A stretch of DNA of 64,000 bases. Source: Tolypothrix campylonemoides VB511288. Lineage in GTDB: Bacteria; Cyanobacteriota; Cyanobacteriia; Cyanobacteriales; Nostocaceae. The stretch spans positions 1,621,442-1,685,441 of the forward strand of contig JXCB02000002.1 in assembly GCA_000828075.3 (NCBI GenBank), in the 5' to 3' direction. The notes beneath the pieces were generated by a model that saw only the letters and a program-made list of their open reading frames with translations, ran no database searches and had not been told where the DNA came from. This document shows, piece by piece, positions 9,851 through 19,029 of this stretch; positions within the stretch are counted from its first letter, which is position 1; each line of letters starts with the position of its first letter. The translations under genes were made by a program, and so were the position numbers.

Positions 9851-10555
9851 ATGCGTTTTATTGATAAATTTGATGCCATCCTCCTCGACATGGGAAACAC
9901 TTTCATGTTCGATTGTGACCGATTTTCTGACTTAGAGGATTTTGGCAAAACATATCGTGAAATAAATGGAACTGTATTCAACAACGCCCAAGTTCAATCA
10001 ATAATTTCTGAAGTATTGAATCAGATGGGCAAGGATTATGAAAATCCAAAATACTATGAATGTTTCCCACCCGTTAAAAACTATATTGTTAAAGTTATTC
10101 AAGAGAACAAGTTACCTGATAATGAAATTGATTTATTACAAGAAGTTTTTGCAATTCACGAAATAGGCATCATTCCAGATAGTTACGTAGAAGCCATTGT
10201 ACAACTAAGAAAAACTCATAAATTGGGTGTTGTATCAAATATTTGGTGCAAAAGCGAATTCTGCCTCAAGGAATTTCACAGAGTAGGAATTACTGATTTA
10301 TTTAAAACGATTATATTTTCTTCTGATTATGGCATTATCAAACCTTCGCCTTTAATTTTTCAAAAAGCGATAGAACAGATGGAAGTGTCTGAATCCAAAA
10401 TTGTATTTGTAGGGGATAATTTGCTGTTTGATATTACAGGAGCAAAGAAAGTAGGTTTATCTGCAATATGGATTAATTCAGATAATAAAAAACTTTCTTC
10501 AAATATTCCAACTCCTGATTTAGTAATTCAAAACTTACGAGATTTACTTGAGTAA
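9851..10555 (+). CDS. HAD family hydrolase with atypical motif I
   Basis: The 234-residue protein has the HAD order of motifs. Motif I is ILLDMGNTF (nucleophile D13), motif II is a Ser in LGVVSNIW, motif III is the Lys in GIIKPSP, and motif IV is FVGDNLLFDITGAKKVG. The cap lies between motifs I and II (about residues 18-110). The usual second Asp of DxD in motif I is replaced by Gly, so the general acid/base of phosphatases is missing. The substrate cannot be predicted. The gene is AT-rich compared with its neighbours, which could indicate a different history. Confidence 0.83.
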   Translation: MRFIDKFDAILLDMGNTFMFDCDRFSDLEDFGKTYREINGTVFNNAQVQSIISEVLNQMGKDYENPKYYECFPPVKNYIVKVIQENKLPDNEIDLLQEVFAIHEIGIIPDSYVEAIVQLRKTHKLGVVSNIWCKSEFCLKEFHRVGITDLFKTIIFSSDYGIIKPSPLIFQKAIEQMEVSESKIVFVGDNLLFDITGAKKVGLSAIWINSDNKKLSSNIPTPDLVIQNLRDLLE

Positions 10556-10670
10556 ATATTTATTGCTAAATCTTTCATAGTGATAGAGATAGGTGGGCAA
10601 TGCCCACCCTTATTTTATACGTAGGCGCGTTGTTTTCTGCCTGCTTACTATGGCAACGCCTATCTATTCT

Positions 10671-11120
10671 CTACTTGCTAAAAGCATCCTTGATTGTATC
10701 AATAACGCCTTCAACAGCATTCTTTGACCTATCTACTTGCTCCTTAGTCCGAGCTGCATCTTCCTCTGCTCTTTTGTAAATTCGAGTCTCATCTCTGTTT
10801 GCTTTGCGCTCAGCAACACTTCCATTGTCATCTGTTGCTTGCTCAACTCGGTCGGTATTTTTACTTGCAGTTCGCTCAACGCGCTCTTTCGTATCTTCGA
10901 TGAAATCCTTGGATAATTTAGCACCTTTATCGAGTGTATCTTGAACCTGTGAGCTAATGTCTGCCTCGGCGATTAAGGTTGCAGCAGGAGCAGCCATTGC
11001 TGCGGTGTTCGAGAAAAAGGCACTCTGCCAAACGAAGGCTACAGCTAACACACAAAATAGAGCTGTCGCCAGAAAGCGTCCTACAGTTGAAACCGATTTC
11101 AGCAAATAGTTCAATTTCAT
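10671..11120 (-). CDS. Small exported protein with charged helical repeat region
   Basis: From ATG 11120 the product is about 149 residues. Residues about 10-45 form a signal peptide ending near AAMAAPA. The remainder is highly charged and Ala/Lys/Glu/Asp-rich with heptad-like spacing (DTKERVERTASKNTDRVEQA), resembling LEA-like or low-temperature-induced proteins of cyanobacteria. An upstream in-frame TTG at 11129 is possible but weaker. I do not recognise a defined family. It probably acts in the periplasm or thylakoid lumen and may be stress related, which is inference only. Confidence 0.6.
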   Translation of the reverse strand: MKLNYLLKSVSTVGRFLATALFCVLAVAFVWQSAFFSNTAAMAAPAATLIAEADISSQVQDTLDKGAKLSKDFIEDTKERVERTASKNTDRVEQATDDNGSVAERKANRDETRIYKRAEEDAARTKEQVDRSKNAVEGVIDTIKDAFSK

Positions 11121-11205
11121 GGAATACAATTTTTGTTTCTATTTAGCATTCTAATTTTTACTTGATTTGGCTTTGAAGCCATATCGTTCCCTAGACAGAA
11201 GTTCT

Positions 11206-11239
11206 CCCGTCTTGACTCTCTCCGGAGTCAAGGCACGGG
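11206..11239. other. Long hairpin downstream of prolyl oligopeptidase gene
   Basis: CCCGT pairs with ACGGG and CTTGACTC pairs with GAGTCAAG around a six-base loop, giving a 13-bp interrupted stem. No U-tract follows on the minus strand. The shape resembles the terminal hairpins of IS200/IS605 elements, so it may be a remnant end; it could also terminate the peptidase transcript. Confidence 0.45.
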
Positions 11240-11255
11240 GATTGATTTTGTGAGA

Positions 11256-13526
11256 CTAAACTTTCACATCCAAGGTACGCACCAAAAAAGCCCAAATGTC
11301 TGCTGTTTCCTCAATCCTCTTAGTTGTGGGTTTACCAGCACCGTGTCCTGCCTTTGTCTCAATTCTAATCAGCACTGGCGCATCACCAGTGTGAGCAGCT
11401 TGTAAAGCCGCAGCAAATTTGAAACTGTGTGCAGGAACAACGCGATCGTCATGATCGGCTGTGGTAATTAATGTTGCTGGGTAAGCTGTACCTGGTTTGA
11501 GGTTGTGCAATGGTGAATAGGCATAAAGTGCTTTGAAATCCTGTTGGTTTTCTGGTGAGCCATATTCAGAAGTCCATGCCCAGCCAATAGTAAATTTATG
11601 GAAGCGCAACATATCCATCACCCCTACAGATGGTAAAGCAGCACCAAATAAATCCGGACGCTGAGTGATGCAAGCACCTACCAGTAGTCCCCCGTTGCTT
11701 CCACCAGCGATCGCTAACTTAGCAGGCTTTGTATACCCGTTCTTCATCAGCCATTCAGCAGCAGCGATAAAGTCATCAAACACATTCTGCTTTTTCAGCT
11801 TCATTCCCGCCTGATGCCATTCTTCCCCATACTCACCACCACCACGTATGTTGGGCATAGCATAAACACCGCCCATTTCCATCCATACCAAATTACTGAC
11901 GGAAAAGCTGGGCGTTAGAGAGATATTGAAACCACCATAACCATATAGTAATGTTGGATTATTTCCATCTAATTTAATTCCCTTTTTGTGGGTAATAAAC
12001 ATCGGCACTTGCGTGCCATCTTTGCTTTTATAAAAAACCTGCTTTGTCTCGTAATCATCTGGGTTAAAATCTACCTTAGATTGACGGAAAACTTCACTTT
12101 TTCCGCTTACCATGTCGTAGCGATAGATAGTTCCTGGCGTAGTAAAGCTGGTAAAATTATAGAAAGTTTCGGTATCATAACGCTTGCCACCAAAGCCTCC
12201 AGCAGAACCAATTCCAGGTAATTTAACTTCGCGCACAAATGCGCCGTTCAAGTTAAAAATCTTAATTTGGCTGTAAGCGTCTTTGAGATAATCAGCAACC
12301 AATTGATTATTAATTATGCCGACACTTTCCAAAGTTTCCGCAGCTTGAGGAATGATTTCTCGCCACCCCTCCTTCATCCCTCCCTTACTAACAGTAGAGG
12401 GGAAGTTTTTGGTATCAATGGCAATCACTCGTCCTCTGGGCGCATCTAAATCAGTGCGGAAATAGAAAATGCTACCGTCATTGTCGATAAAACTAAAATT
12501 TGACTCGAATTCCTGAATGAGTTCTACAACTTCAGCTTTTGGATTGGTCAAATCTTTGTAGAAAACCAAATTTCTGGGGTCAGTTCCTTTCCATACTGAA
12601 ATGATGAGGTAGCGCCCATCTTCTGTCACACTGCCATTAAATCCCCATTCTTTTTGGTCTGGACGATGGTAAATGAGTAAGTCTTCTGATTGCGGTGTTC
12701 CTAATTTGTGGTAGTAAAGCTTTTGGTAATAGTTGACATCTTCTAATTTGGTTTTTTCATTCGGCTCATCATAACGACTGTAGAAAAATCCTTTGTTATC
12801 AGTTGTCCATGATGCACCAGAGAATTTAATCCAATTTAGGTGGTCTTTGAGGTCTTTTCCAGTTTCAACATCCCTGAGTTTCCACTCTTGCCAGTCAGAA
12901 CCAGCAGTAGATAAACCGTATGCTAAAAGCTTACCATCTTCGCTGATAGATAATCCCGAAAGGGCAACAGTACCATCTTTTGAAAGGGTATTGGGGTCGA
13001 GTAAAACTTTTGGTTCAGCGTCGAGAGAAGTTAAAGTGTATAAGACAGACTGGTTTTGTAAACCATTGTTTTTGAAATAAAAGTAGCGATCGCCTTCTTT
13101 GAAAGGAAGACTATATTTTTCGTAATCCCATAATTTTGTGAGACGCTGCTTAATTTTTTCTCTGGCAGGAATTTCCTGAAGATAGCCAAAAGTCACTTTA
13201 TTTTGTGCCTCTACCCAAGCCTTTGTTTCCTCAGAATCAGGATTTTCTAAAGGGCGGTAAGGATCCGCCACTGAAGTACCGTGGTAGTTATCTACTTGAT
13301 TGCTCTTGGGGCTGGTTGGATAGCTCAAGTGTTTGGTATAAGACATAGTTTGGGGTGAAGTGGGGACTTTGATATAATCCAGGGGTAGCTCCTCACTTAT
13401 GCCATTTTGGATTGGTGAATACCAGTCAGTATAAGTTTTGGCAACTGCAACAGCAGGAGCCAGCAACCACCTACATATAATGATAGTTGCTAGTAAGGTC
13501 AAGAAAAATTGACGCAGTGTAGTCAT
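11256..13526 (-). CDS. Prolyl oligopeptidase (family S9A), exported
   Basis: The 756-residue protein has a signal peptide (residues 1-29, ending AVAVAKT), an N-terminal S9 propeller (about 75-480) and an alpha/beta hydrolase domain (about 500-756). The triad is visible: Ser610 in AGGSNGG, Asp693 in ADHDDRVVP, His728 in KAGHGAGKP. It cleaves short peptides after proline, here probably in the periplasm. The spacing between triad residues is close to that of the porcine enzyme. Confidence 0.93.
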   Translation of the reverse strand: MTTLRQFFLTLLATIIICRWLLAPAVAVAKTYTDWYSPIQNGISEELPLDYIKVPTSPQTMSYTKHLSYPTSPKSNQVDNYHGTSVADPYRPLENPDSEETKAWVEAQNKVTFGYLQEIPAREKIKQRLTKLWDYEKYSLPFKEGDRYFYFKNNGLQNQSVLYTLTSLDAEPKVLLDPNTLSKDGTVALSGLSISEDGKLLAYGLSTAGSDWQEWKLRDVETGKDLKDHLNWIKFSGASWTTDNKGFFYSRYDEPNEKTKLEDVNYYQKLYYHKLGTPQSEDLLIYHRPDQKEWGFNGSVTEDGRYLIISVWKGTDPRNLVFYKDLTNPKAEVVELIQEFESNFSFIDNDGSIFYFRTDLDAPRGRVIAIDTKNFPSTVSKGGMKEGWREIIPQAAETLESVGIINNQLVADYLKDAYSQIKIFNLNGAFVREVKLPGIGSAGGFGGKRYDTETFYNFTSFTTPGTIYRYDMVSGKSEVFRQSKVDFNPDDYETKQVFYKSKDGTQVPMFITHKKGIKLDGNNPTLLYGYGGFNISLTPSFSVSNLVWMEMGGVYAMPNIRGGGEYGEEWHQAGMKLKKQNVFDDFIAAAEWLMKNGYTKPAKLAIAGGSNGGLLVGACITQRPDLFGAALPSVGVMDMLRFHKFTIGWAWTSEYGSPENQQDFKALYAYSPLHNLKPGTAYPATLITTADHDDRVVPAHSFKFAAALQAAHTGDAPVLIRIETKAGHGAGKPTTKRIEETADIWAFLVRTLDVKV

Positions 13527-13662
13527 CAGTCAGGTTAATAGTGTTTGCTAAATTCAAAATTCAAAAAAAACAACCTTAATTTTGAATTCCCCCCAAGGAA
13601 GTATGAAGTCTTTAATTTTGAATTTATAATTTTGAATTTTGAATTCCCCGGAGGGGTGACTC

Positions 13663-16600
13663 CTAAGGACTACTGGTACTATGAACAAGTTTCTCCCCTT
13701 TGAGCATCCGTCCTGCTGCTTCGAGTAGGGCTTCTTCAAGATAAGGTTTGGTGAAGTAGCCGCTTGCACCTAGTTGAATTGCCATTTGTCTGTGCTTATC
13801 TGCACCCCGTGAGGTAAGCATGGCAATGGGCAAATGGTTGAGGTTGGGGTCTTTCTGGATACGAGAAAGTAACTCCAGACCATCGCAGCGGGGCATTTCA
13901 ATGTCGCAAAATACAATATCGCAAGGTAAACCTGCACGCAGTTTATCCCAAGCTTCCTGACCATCACGCGCCTGTTCTACACGATAACCAGCCTTGTGAA
14001 ATGTGAGTGACAGCAATTCCCTGACTGTAATTGAGTCATCCACAATCAATACTGTCGGGTCAATCTTATCAGCAGTGGTTTCTTGCACAACAGGTCTATC
14101 CTGCTGCTCCCAATTGGCGCTATGCTGTTTGCTGATTTTTCCTTGGAAGATATCAATGATTTCCAGCACATCAGCAATAGGCATAATGCGACCATCTCCT
14201 AAGATAGTCGCACCAGCAACACCAATAGGTTTGGGGAATGGTCCTTCAAATTGCTTAATAACGATTTCTTGCTCGTTAAGTACTTGGTCTACCTGTAATG
14301 CAATCAGGACATTTGCCGATCGCACAACAACCACAGAAATCATGTCCTCATCGCGGTGACTACCATAAACGCTACTTCGACTGATTTGACGATTGAAAGT
14401 TAAAATTTCTTTAAGCGATCGCAATGGCAGCAGTGTATCACGCCAAGGAATGTATTTTTCCCCGTTAGCACCTTGCTGTATTATGTTTACAGGAACATCT
14501 AAGGTATCTTCCACACCATCCATTGGGAAACCAATGCGAGCTTTATCAGATACGCAGCATAGAGCTTTGCAAATACTTAGAGTTAGGGGTAGACGAAGGG
14601 TGAAGGTAGTTCCCCTACCTACAATCGAATCAATGTTAATTGTTCCTCGGATTTCACTCGTCCTAGCGCGAACGACATCCAAACCGATACCACGACCTGC
14701 TAATTCATCTTCTTTTTCTTTGGTACTAAAACCTGGCAAGAACAGCAAATCGTAAACATCTAAAACAGATAAAGTCTTAGCTTCTTCTGGCGTTGTTATG
14801 CCCATCTTGATTGCTTTTGCCTTCACCTGTTCTATATCAATACCTGCACCATCATCAGTGACAGAGATGACGGTTTGGTTCCCTTGATGGAAAGCGCGGA
14901 CAGTAATAACTCCCACAGGTGGCTTACCTTGAGCTTGTCGCACTTCTGGTGTTTCGATACCGTGGGCAATTGCATTGTTCAGTAAATGCGTCAGCGGGCT
15001 TTTGAGATGTTCCAAAATCACTTTGTCTATCAAAGTATCTCCACCTTCGATAGTTAGCTGCGCTTGTTTGCCACACTTGAGAGCGCTCTCGCGTACTCCT
15101 CGCTCTAAAGGAGTGGTAACATCAGCAAAAGACTCCATTCGCGATCGCGTTATGCCTTCTTGTAGTTGGTTAGTAACCTGCCGCAAGTGTCGCGCCACTT
15201 GCTCAGTGTCTTCAGTGACAAAATTAATGTCACTTGCTGCCTCACGCACCCGTACAATAAGTTCAATCATTTCCAAAGACAGGGTGTGGAAAGGAGTAAA
15301 CCGATCCATTTCCAATTCTGTAAAACCCCTGTTTGTATCTTGATTATTATACCCAGTATTATTATACCCAGTATTATTTCTGCTATTTCTACGGTTGGCT
15401 AAAAGAGATGCTTCTAATAGCGAGCGATCGTACAATTCCCGCATCCTTGCACCAACATCACTCAACTGCTGCACCTGATCGAGCAAGTTATCTAGAAACT
15501 GTCGCAGACGTTCTTGATCCTGTTCTAGAGTGTTGCGATTAACTACCAACTCTCCCACCAAATTGCTGAGATCATCCAGATGCTTAACAGGAACCTTCAT
15601 CAATTGTTCAAATCTGGCAGGGCGAGAGACAGAGGGATGACGAGGAGGTAATCCCTTGACCATCTCGTTTAATTCTTGAAATCGAAAGTTAATGTCCTGT
15701 TTTGCTGTATCTGATGTTACCTCATCTGACACTACAAGCGGTAATTTTGCTTGGGCGGTAACTTCTTCTGGTGTATATTCAGTACTTACACTTGATATAG
15801 CTTCCAACTCTAGTAATTTATCTAACTCTGCAAATTCTTCATTCAAGGAAGTATTCATTTTTTGAGAAAATTCCTCTTGTGAAGAAAGTGCTTCTATAGT
15901 TTCCGTTGTTGCTGTTAAAACGGAAGCAGCATCTTTGTCTATTGCTGCCAACAGTTTAGATAAATCATCTTCAAGTTCCTGCTGTTCTTCAAATAAACCC
16001 TCTAATTCATTTAATAAATTTTTTTCATTAATGTGTAGTGTACTCTCCTGGGCTTGCAACTCATTAGTGGCTATGTTTTGTACTATCTGTTCTGTATTAA
16101 CTGGTAACTGAGTCGTTTCTGCTGCCAAGAAATCTTCATTAATATCAATTTTTGAATCTGGTTGTACATTATCTGTGAAGTCAAAATCTACTGGTAAGAT
16201 AGTCTGTGCTTCAATGTCTACAACTGTTACCTCTGCTAAATTAGCATCATCTGTTTGTGGAATAGTTTCTGCTTCGATGTCTACAACTGTTACCTCTGCA
16301 AAATCAACATCATCTGTTTGTGGAATAGTTTCTGCTTCGATGTCTACAACTGTTACCTCTGCAAAATCAACATCATGTGTTTGTGAAATAGTTTCTGCTT
16401 CAATGTCTACAGTCTCTAAATGTACCTGTACCTCTGAAGGTTCAGAAGTCAAAGTAAAACTTATGCCTTCAGGTGGTTGTCTAAACAACAAACTATTGAG
16501 GAAATTGTCTTGTTCATCTGCAAAAGAATTTTCTGTGGTGTCAAAAAGTGTGACATCATTTGAGGAAACTGTTGGCGTCTCTTCAAATAAGACTGGTACA

Positions 16601-18966
16601 GTATTTTCATTTTCTACTTTTAGAAACTCAAGATTGAGTTCACTCGATGCTTGTGTTAAATCCGCTTGTGTAGCTTCTGGGGATGAAGTTGTAAATTCTG
16701 GTGTTAATTGTAGAGCTTCTGGCTGTTGCGAAAAGCCACTCTTTTCTGTGGAAGATACTTCCCTATAGTAAGCTGTACTTTCAGCATCTATACTAGTGTT
16801 AATATCTATAGTAGTCTTAATAGAAGATGTCGTTGGATGTGTTGGTGATAGCTCCTGAAACAAATCATCCTCAGCTTCCGATGAGAATATCAAATCAAAC
16901 TGCTGTTGCGACTGAAAATTGAGATCTAAATCTTCTAAATTCAAATCTGAGGTGGAAATCAAGGGGTGCTCAATATCATCAAAAATTTCCTCCGCTGCAG
17001 CCAACAAAATTTCTTCCAATTCTCTTGCTGAATCCTGTTGATCGACAGAATAAAATTCGTCTTTTTGTCTTTCGTCAACTTCTGAGAGCCAGAAGTTGCT
17101 CAAATTATCTGTCTCAGGCATTGCAGCGAATAAATCCGCAGATGCTGACTTGTTGCCAGACAAGGCTATGCTATTATCTGCCTCTGTCTCAGCAAATAGC
17201 TCTTCTAAAGTCAAGTTTTCGTTTTTATCTCGGGTAACTTCTGATTGTTTGAAATCATCAAAGCTCGTTTTTTGATTATTGGAAAGCTCGACATTAGGGA
17301 TACTCTCCGTTTGTATTTGATTGATTTGACCTGTAGATAAAAAACCATTTTCTTCTAGCAGCAGTTCTAATAAACTTCCCACCTCATCTTGTATTCTTTC
17401 ACGCCCAGTCGTAACCTGTTCTATATTTGCTTGTGTAGATTTTATTATTGTTTTAGGTGTACATATCTTATCACTATCTAAGTGAGTAGTGTTTTGATTT
17501 GCTGATTTTAAATTCTCTTCATTAAATAAAAATTTTCTCTCAGTATCCTCAGTGTTACTGTTACTTGAATTTATGACTAATTTATTTTCAGCATTAATTT
17601 CTAAAGTTTCTTCTTTGTCCCACGTTCCATATATATCAGAACTTTCACTTTCAAACAAATCAGCCAAGGTATTCAAGTCGGCTGTTCCTACCTCTAAGCT
17701 ATTGGTGTCTGTACTGCTATCAGTCAGGGGTGCGTTGTCATTACTATTAATAGGACTTACGCAAGAACTATGTGAAACTCTTATTTCTTCGTGTCCTTCT
17801 CCTGACGGAGACGCTGCGCGAACGCGTCCTTTGCGGTTCGTTTTTTCATAATTTTGCGTAAGTCCTGTATTAAGTTGCTCTGATATCTCAGATAAACTAG
17901 TAATTCTGTCTTGCAGATCAATCTCTAAAACTTCTGTGGAAGCAGCATCATTTGTTGTTTGTGGAATCACTTTATTAATAACCAGACTGTTGAATGTGCT
18001 AGAAGTAGTTGGTGGCAATTCTAATTGTTGTGCTGGAGTATTTGCCAAATTATCCACTAAATCAAGGGGTATTTCTAACAATTCAATTTCTTCTAACCTA
18101 ACAAGTGCTTGCAGTTGCTGACTTATTGTTATTTCAGCTTCCCTACCAGCACTGACTAATTCCAGAGCGTTTTTAAAATCTGTGATGACGATTTTGGCTA
18201 AACTCAGATAAGTGTTTTTGGGATTGGCGATCGCAATTTCTGCTGTGTGACACAAACGACACCAGTTAAACCAATTGAATTCTTCACCGAGTTCAGCTAA
18301 AAAGTGACAGCACTCCTGAAGCTTTTGCCGAGTTTCGGGTGTTGCGGTTTGTTTAAACAGTTGTAACATTTCCCGCAGTGTCCGGATAACCTGAGATTGT
18401 AGACTTTGCAGGTTTTGCCAACTCTCGCTTTTTTTTGGCGCGGCTTTTGGTGGCGTTACATTATCAATATATGGTATCACCTCACCCCTGCCCCTCTCCT
18501 TGCCAAGGAGAGGGGGTGAGGTTTTTGAACGCAACTTAGTATTACATTGATCTACAAGAAACTCCAAATGTTCGTGCAACCATTTAAAAACTGGTTCTGT
18601 CTCTGACATTAAGGTATTCGCAGTTTCTTCAGTCAGTCCAAAAGGTTGCTGCAAATGCTCTAACAGCGCTTTCAAGGTATCACATACACCAAGAAACAAG
18701 GATTCTAACTTTTGGTCAACCTTAACCGGATGATTTTTCAGAACTTTGAAACAGTCCTCCAAACGGTGTGCCGTGTGCTGAATGCTACTCAGACCAAGCA
18801 TCGCCGCTCCTCCCTTGATAGAGTGAGCCGCCCGGAAAACTTCGTTCATCATTTCCGGGTCGTCTAAGGTACTCTGGAGATTCAGCAACCCCTGCTCTAT
18901 CGTATTCAGGTGGTCTTTTGCTTCCTCAATAAAGTAACCCAAAATGCGTTGTTGTTCTGGCAGCAT
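13663..18966 (-). CDS. hmpE: Hybrid CheA-type histidine kinase with receiver (HmpE-like)
   Basis: The 1767-residue protein has an N-terminal Hpt domain (residues 1-110, phospho-acceptor H48 in AAHSIKGGA), then a very long acidic linker (about 270-1110). After it come the CheA dimerisation region (about 1130-1300), a HATPase domain (N-box HLLNNAIAHG, G-box DDGAGID, about 1310-1475), a CheW-like domain (about 1475-1615) and a C-terminal receiver (about 1636-1760, phospho-acceptor D1688 in VFCDIEMP). It is last in a CheY-CheW-MCP-CheA operon matching the Nostoc hmp locus, which controls hormogonium motility through type IV pili. The linker contains a 21-residue tandem repeat and a mobile-repeat insertion, both in frame. 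Confidence 0.93.
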   Translation of the reverse strand: MLPEQQRILGYFIEEAKDHLNTIEQGLLNLQSTLDDPEMMNEVFRAAHSIKGGAAMLGLSSIQHTAHRLEDCFKVLKNHPVKVDQKLESLFLGVCDTLKALLEHLQQPFGLTEETANTLMSETEPVFKWLHEHLEFLVDQCNTKLRSKTSPPLLGKERGRGEVIPYIDNVTPPKAAPKKSESWQNLQSLQSQVIRTLREMLQLFKQTATPETRQKLQECCHFLAELGEEFNWFNWCRLCHTAEIAIANPKNTYLSLAKIVITDFKNALELVSAGREAEITISQQLQALVRLEEIELLEIPLDLVDNLANTPAQQLELPPTTSSTFNSLVINKVIPQTTNDAASTEVLEIDLQDRITSLSEISEQLNTGLTQNYEKTNRKGRVRAASPSGEGHEEIRVSHSSCVSPINSNDNAPLTDSSTDTNSLEVGTADLNTLADLFESESSDIYGTWDKEETLEINAENKLVINSSNSNTEDTERKFLFNEENLKSANQNTTHLDSDKICTPKTIIKSTQANIEQVTTGRERIQDEVGSLLELLLEENGFLSTGQINQIQTESIPNVELSNNQKTSFDDFKQSEVTRDKNENLTLEELFAETEADNSIALSGNKSASADLFAAMPETDNLSNFWLSEVDERQKDEFYSVDQQDSARELEEILLAAAEEIFDDIEHPLISTSDLNLEDLDLNFQSQQQFDLIFSSEAEDDLFQELSPTHPTTSSIKTTIDINTSIDAESTAYYREVSSTEKSGFSQQPEALQLTPEFTTSSPEATQADLTQASSELNLEFLKVENENTVPVLFEETPTVSSNDVTLFDTTENSFADEQDNFLNSLLFRQPPEGISFTLTSEPSEVQVHLETVDIEAETISQTHDVDFAEVTVVDIEAETIPQTDDVDFAEVTVVDIEAETIPQTDDANLAEVTVVDIEAQTILPVDFDFTDNVQPDSKIDINEDFLAAETTQLPVNTEQIVQNIATNELQAQESTLHINEKNLLNELEGLFEEQQELEDDLSKLLAAIDKDAASVLTATTETIEALSSQEEFSQKMNTSLNEEFAELDKLLELEAISSVSTEYTPEEVTAQAKLPLVVSDEVTSDTAKQDINFRFQELNEMVKGLPPRHPSVSRPARFEQLMKVPVKHLDDLSNLVGELVVNRNTLEQDQERLRQFLDNLLDQVQQLSDVGARMRELYDRSLLEASLLANRRNSRNNTGYNNTGYNNQDTNRGFTELEMDRFTPFHTLSLEMIELIVRVREAASDINFVTEDTEQVARHLRQVTNQLQEGITRSRMESFADVTTPLERGVRESALKCGKQAQLTIEGGDTLIDKVILEHLKSPLTHLLNNAIAHGIETPEVRQAQGKPPVGVITVRAFHQGNQTVISVTDDGAGIDIEQVKAKAIKMGITTPEEAKTLSVLDVYDLLFLPGFSTKEKEDELAGRGIGLDVVRARTSEIRGTINIDSIVGRGTTFTLRLPLTLSICKALCCVSDKARIGFPMDGVEDTLDVPVNIIQQGANGEKYIPWRDTLLPLRSLKEILTFNRQISRSSVYGSHRDEDMISVVVVRSANVLIALQVDQVLNEQEIVIKQFEGPFPKPIGVAGATILGDGRIMPIADVLEIIDIFQGKISKQHSANWEQQDRPVVQETTADKIDPTVLIVDDSITVRELLSLTFHKAGYRVEQARDGQEAWDKLRAGLPCDIVFCDIEMPRCDGLELLSRIQKDPNLNHLPIAMLTSRGADKHRQMAIQLGASGYFTKPYLEEALLEAAGRMLKGEKLVHSTSSP
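16195..16410. repeat. 63-bp tandem repeat inside hmpE linker
   Basis: The block beginning GTCTACAACTGTTACC recurs at 16216, 16279 and 16342, with a diverged start at 16405, exactly 63 bp apart. It encodes 21-residue units of the type VDIEAETIPQTDDVDFAEVT on the minus strand (about residues 852-924 of HmpE). Copies are nearly identical, which suggests recent expansion in the disordered linker. Confidence 0.9.
17752..17866. mobile_element. 115-bp inverted-repeat element (MITE-like) in hmpE
   Basis: The element has perfect 13-bp terminal inverted repeats, AGGACTTACGCAA and TTGCGTAAGTCCT. The interior contains the REP-like words CTGACGGAGACGCTGCGCG and AACGCGTCCTTTGCGG. It lies in the acidic linker of HmpE (about residues 367-405) and keeps the frame open, adding a basic segment to an acidic region. 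A related end (TTGCGTAAGTCCTG) occurs alone at 23313-23325. Confidence 0.8.
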
Positions 18967-19029
18967 AGTTTTTAGTTAAGAGTCAAGAATCATTAGTCAA
19001 GAGTAGTTAGCAAATAACAAATGACTAAA

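Noticed and set aside
13554-13769. 71-codon open frame at the end of hmpE
   Set aside because: It overlaps the receiver domain of hmpE in another frame and a GAATTTT repeat tract.
16195-16410. Regular repeats that might be read as a CRISPR array
   Set aside because: The 63-bp units are contiguous with no unique spacers and encode an in-frame peptide repeat in hmpE.
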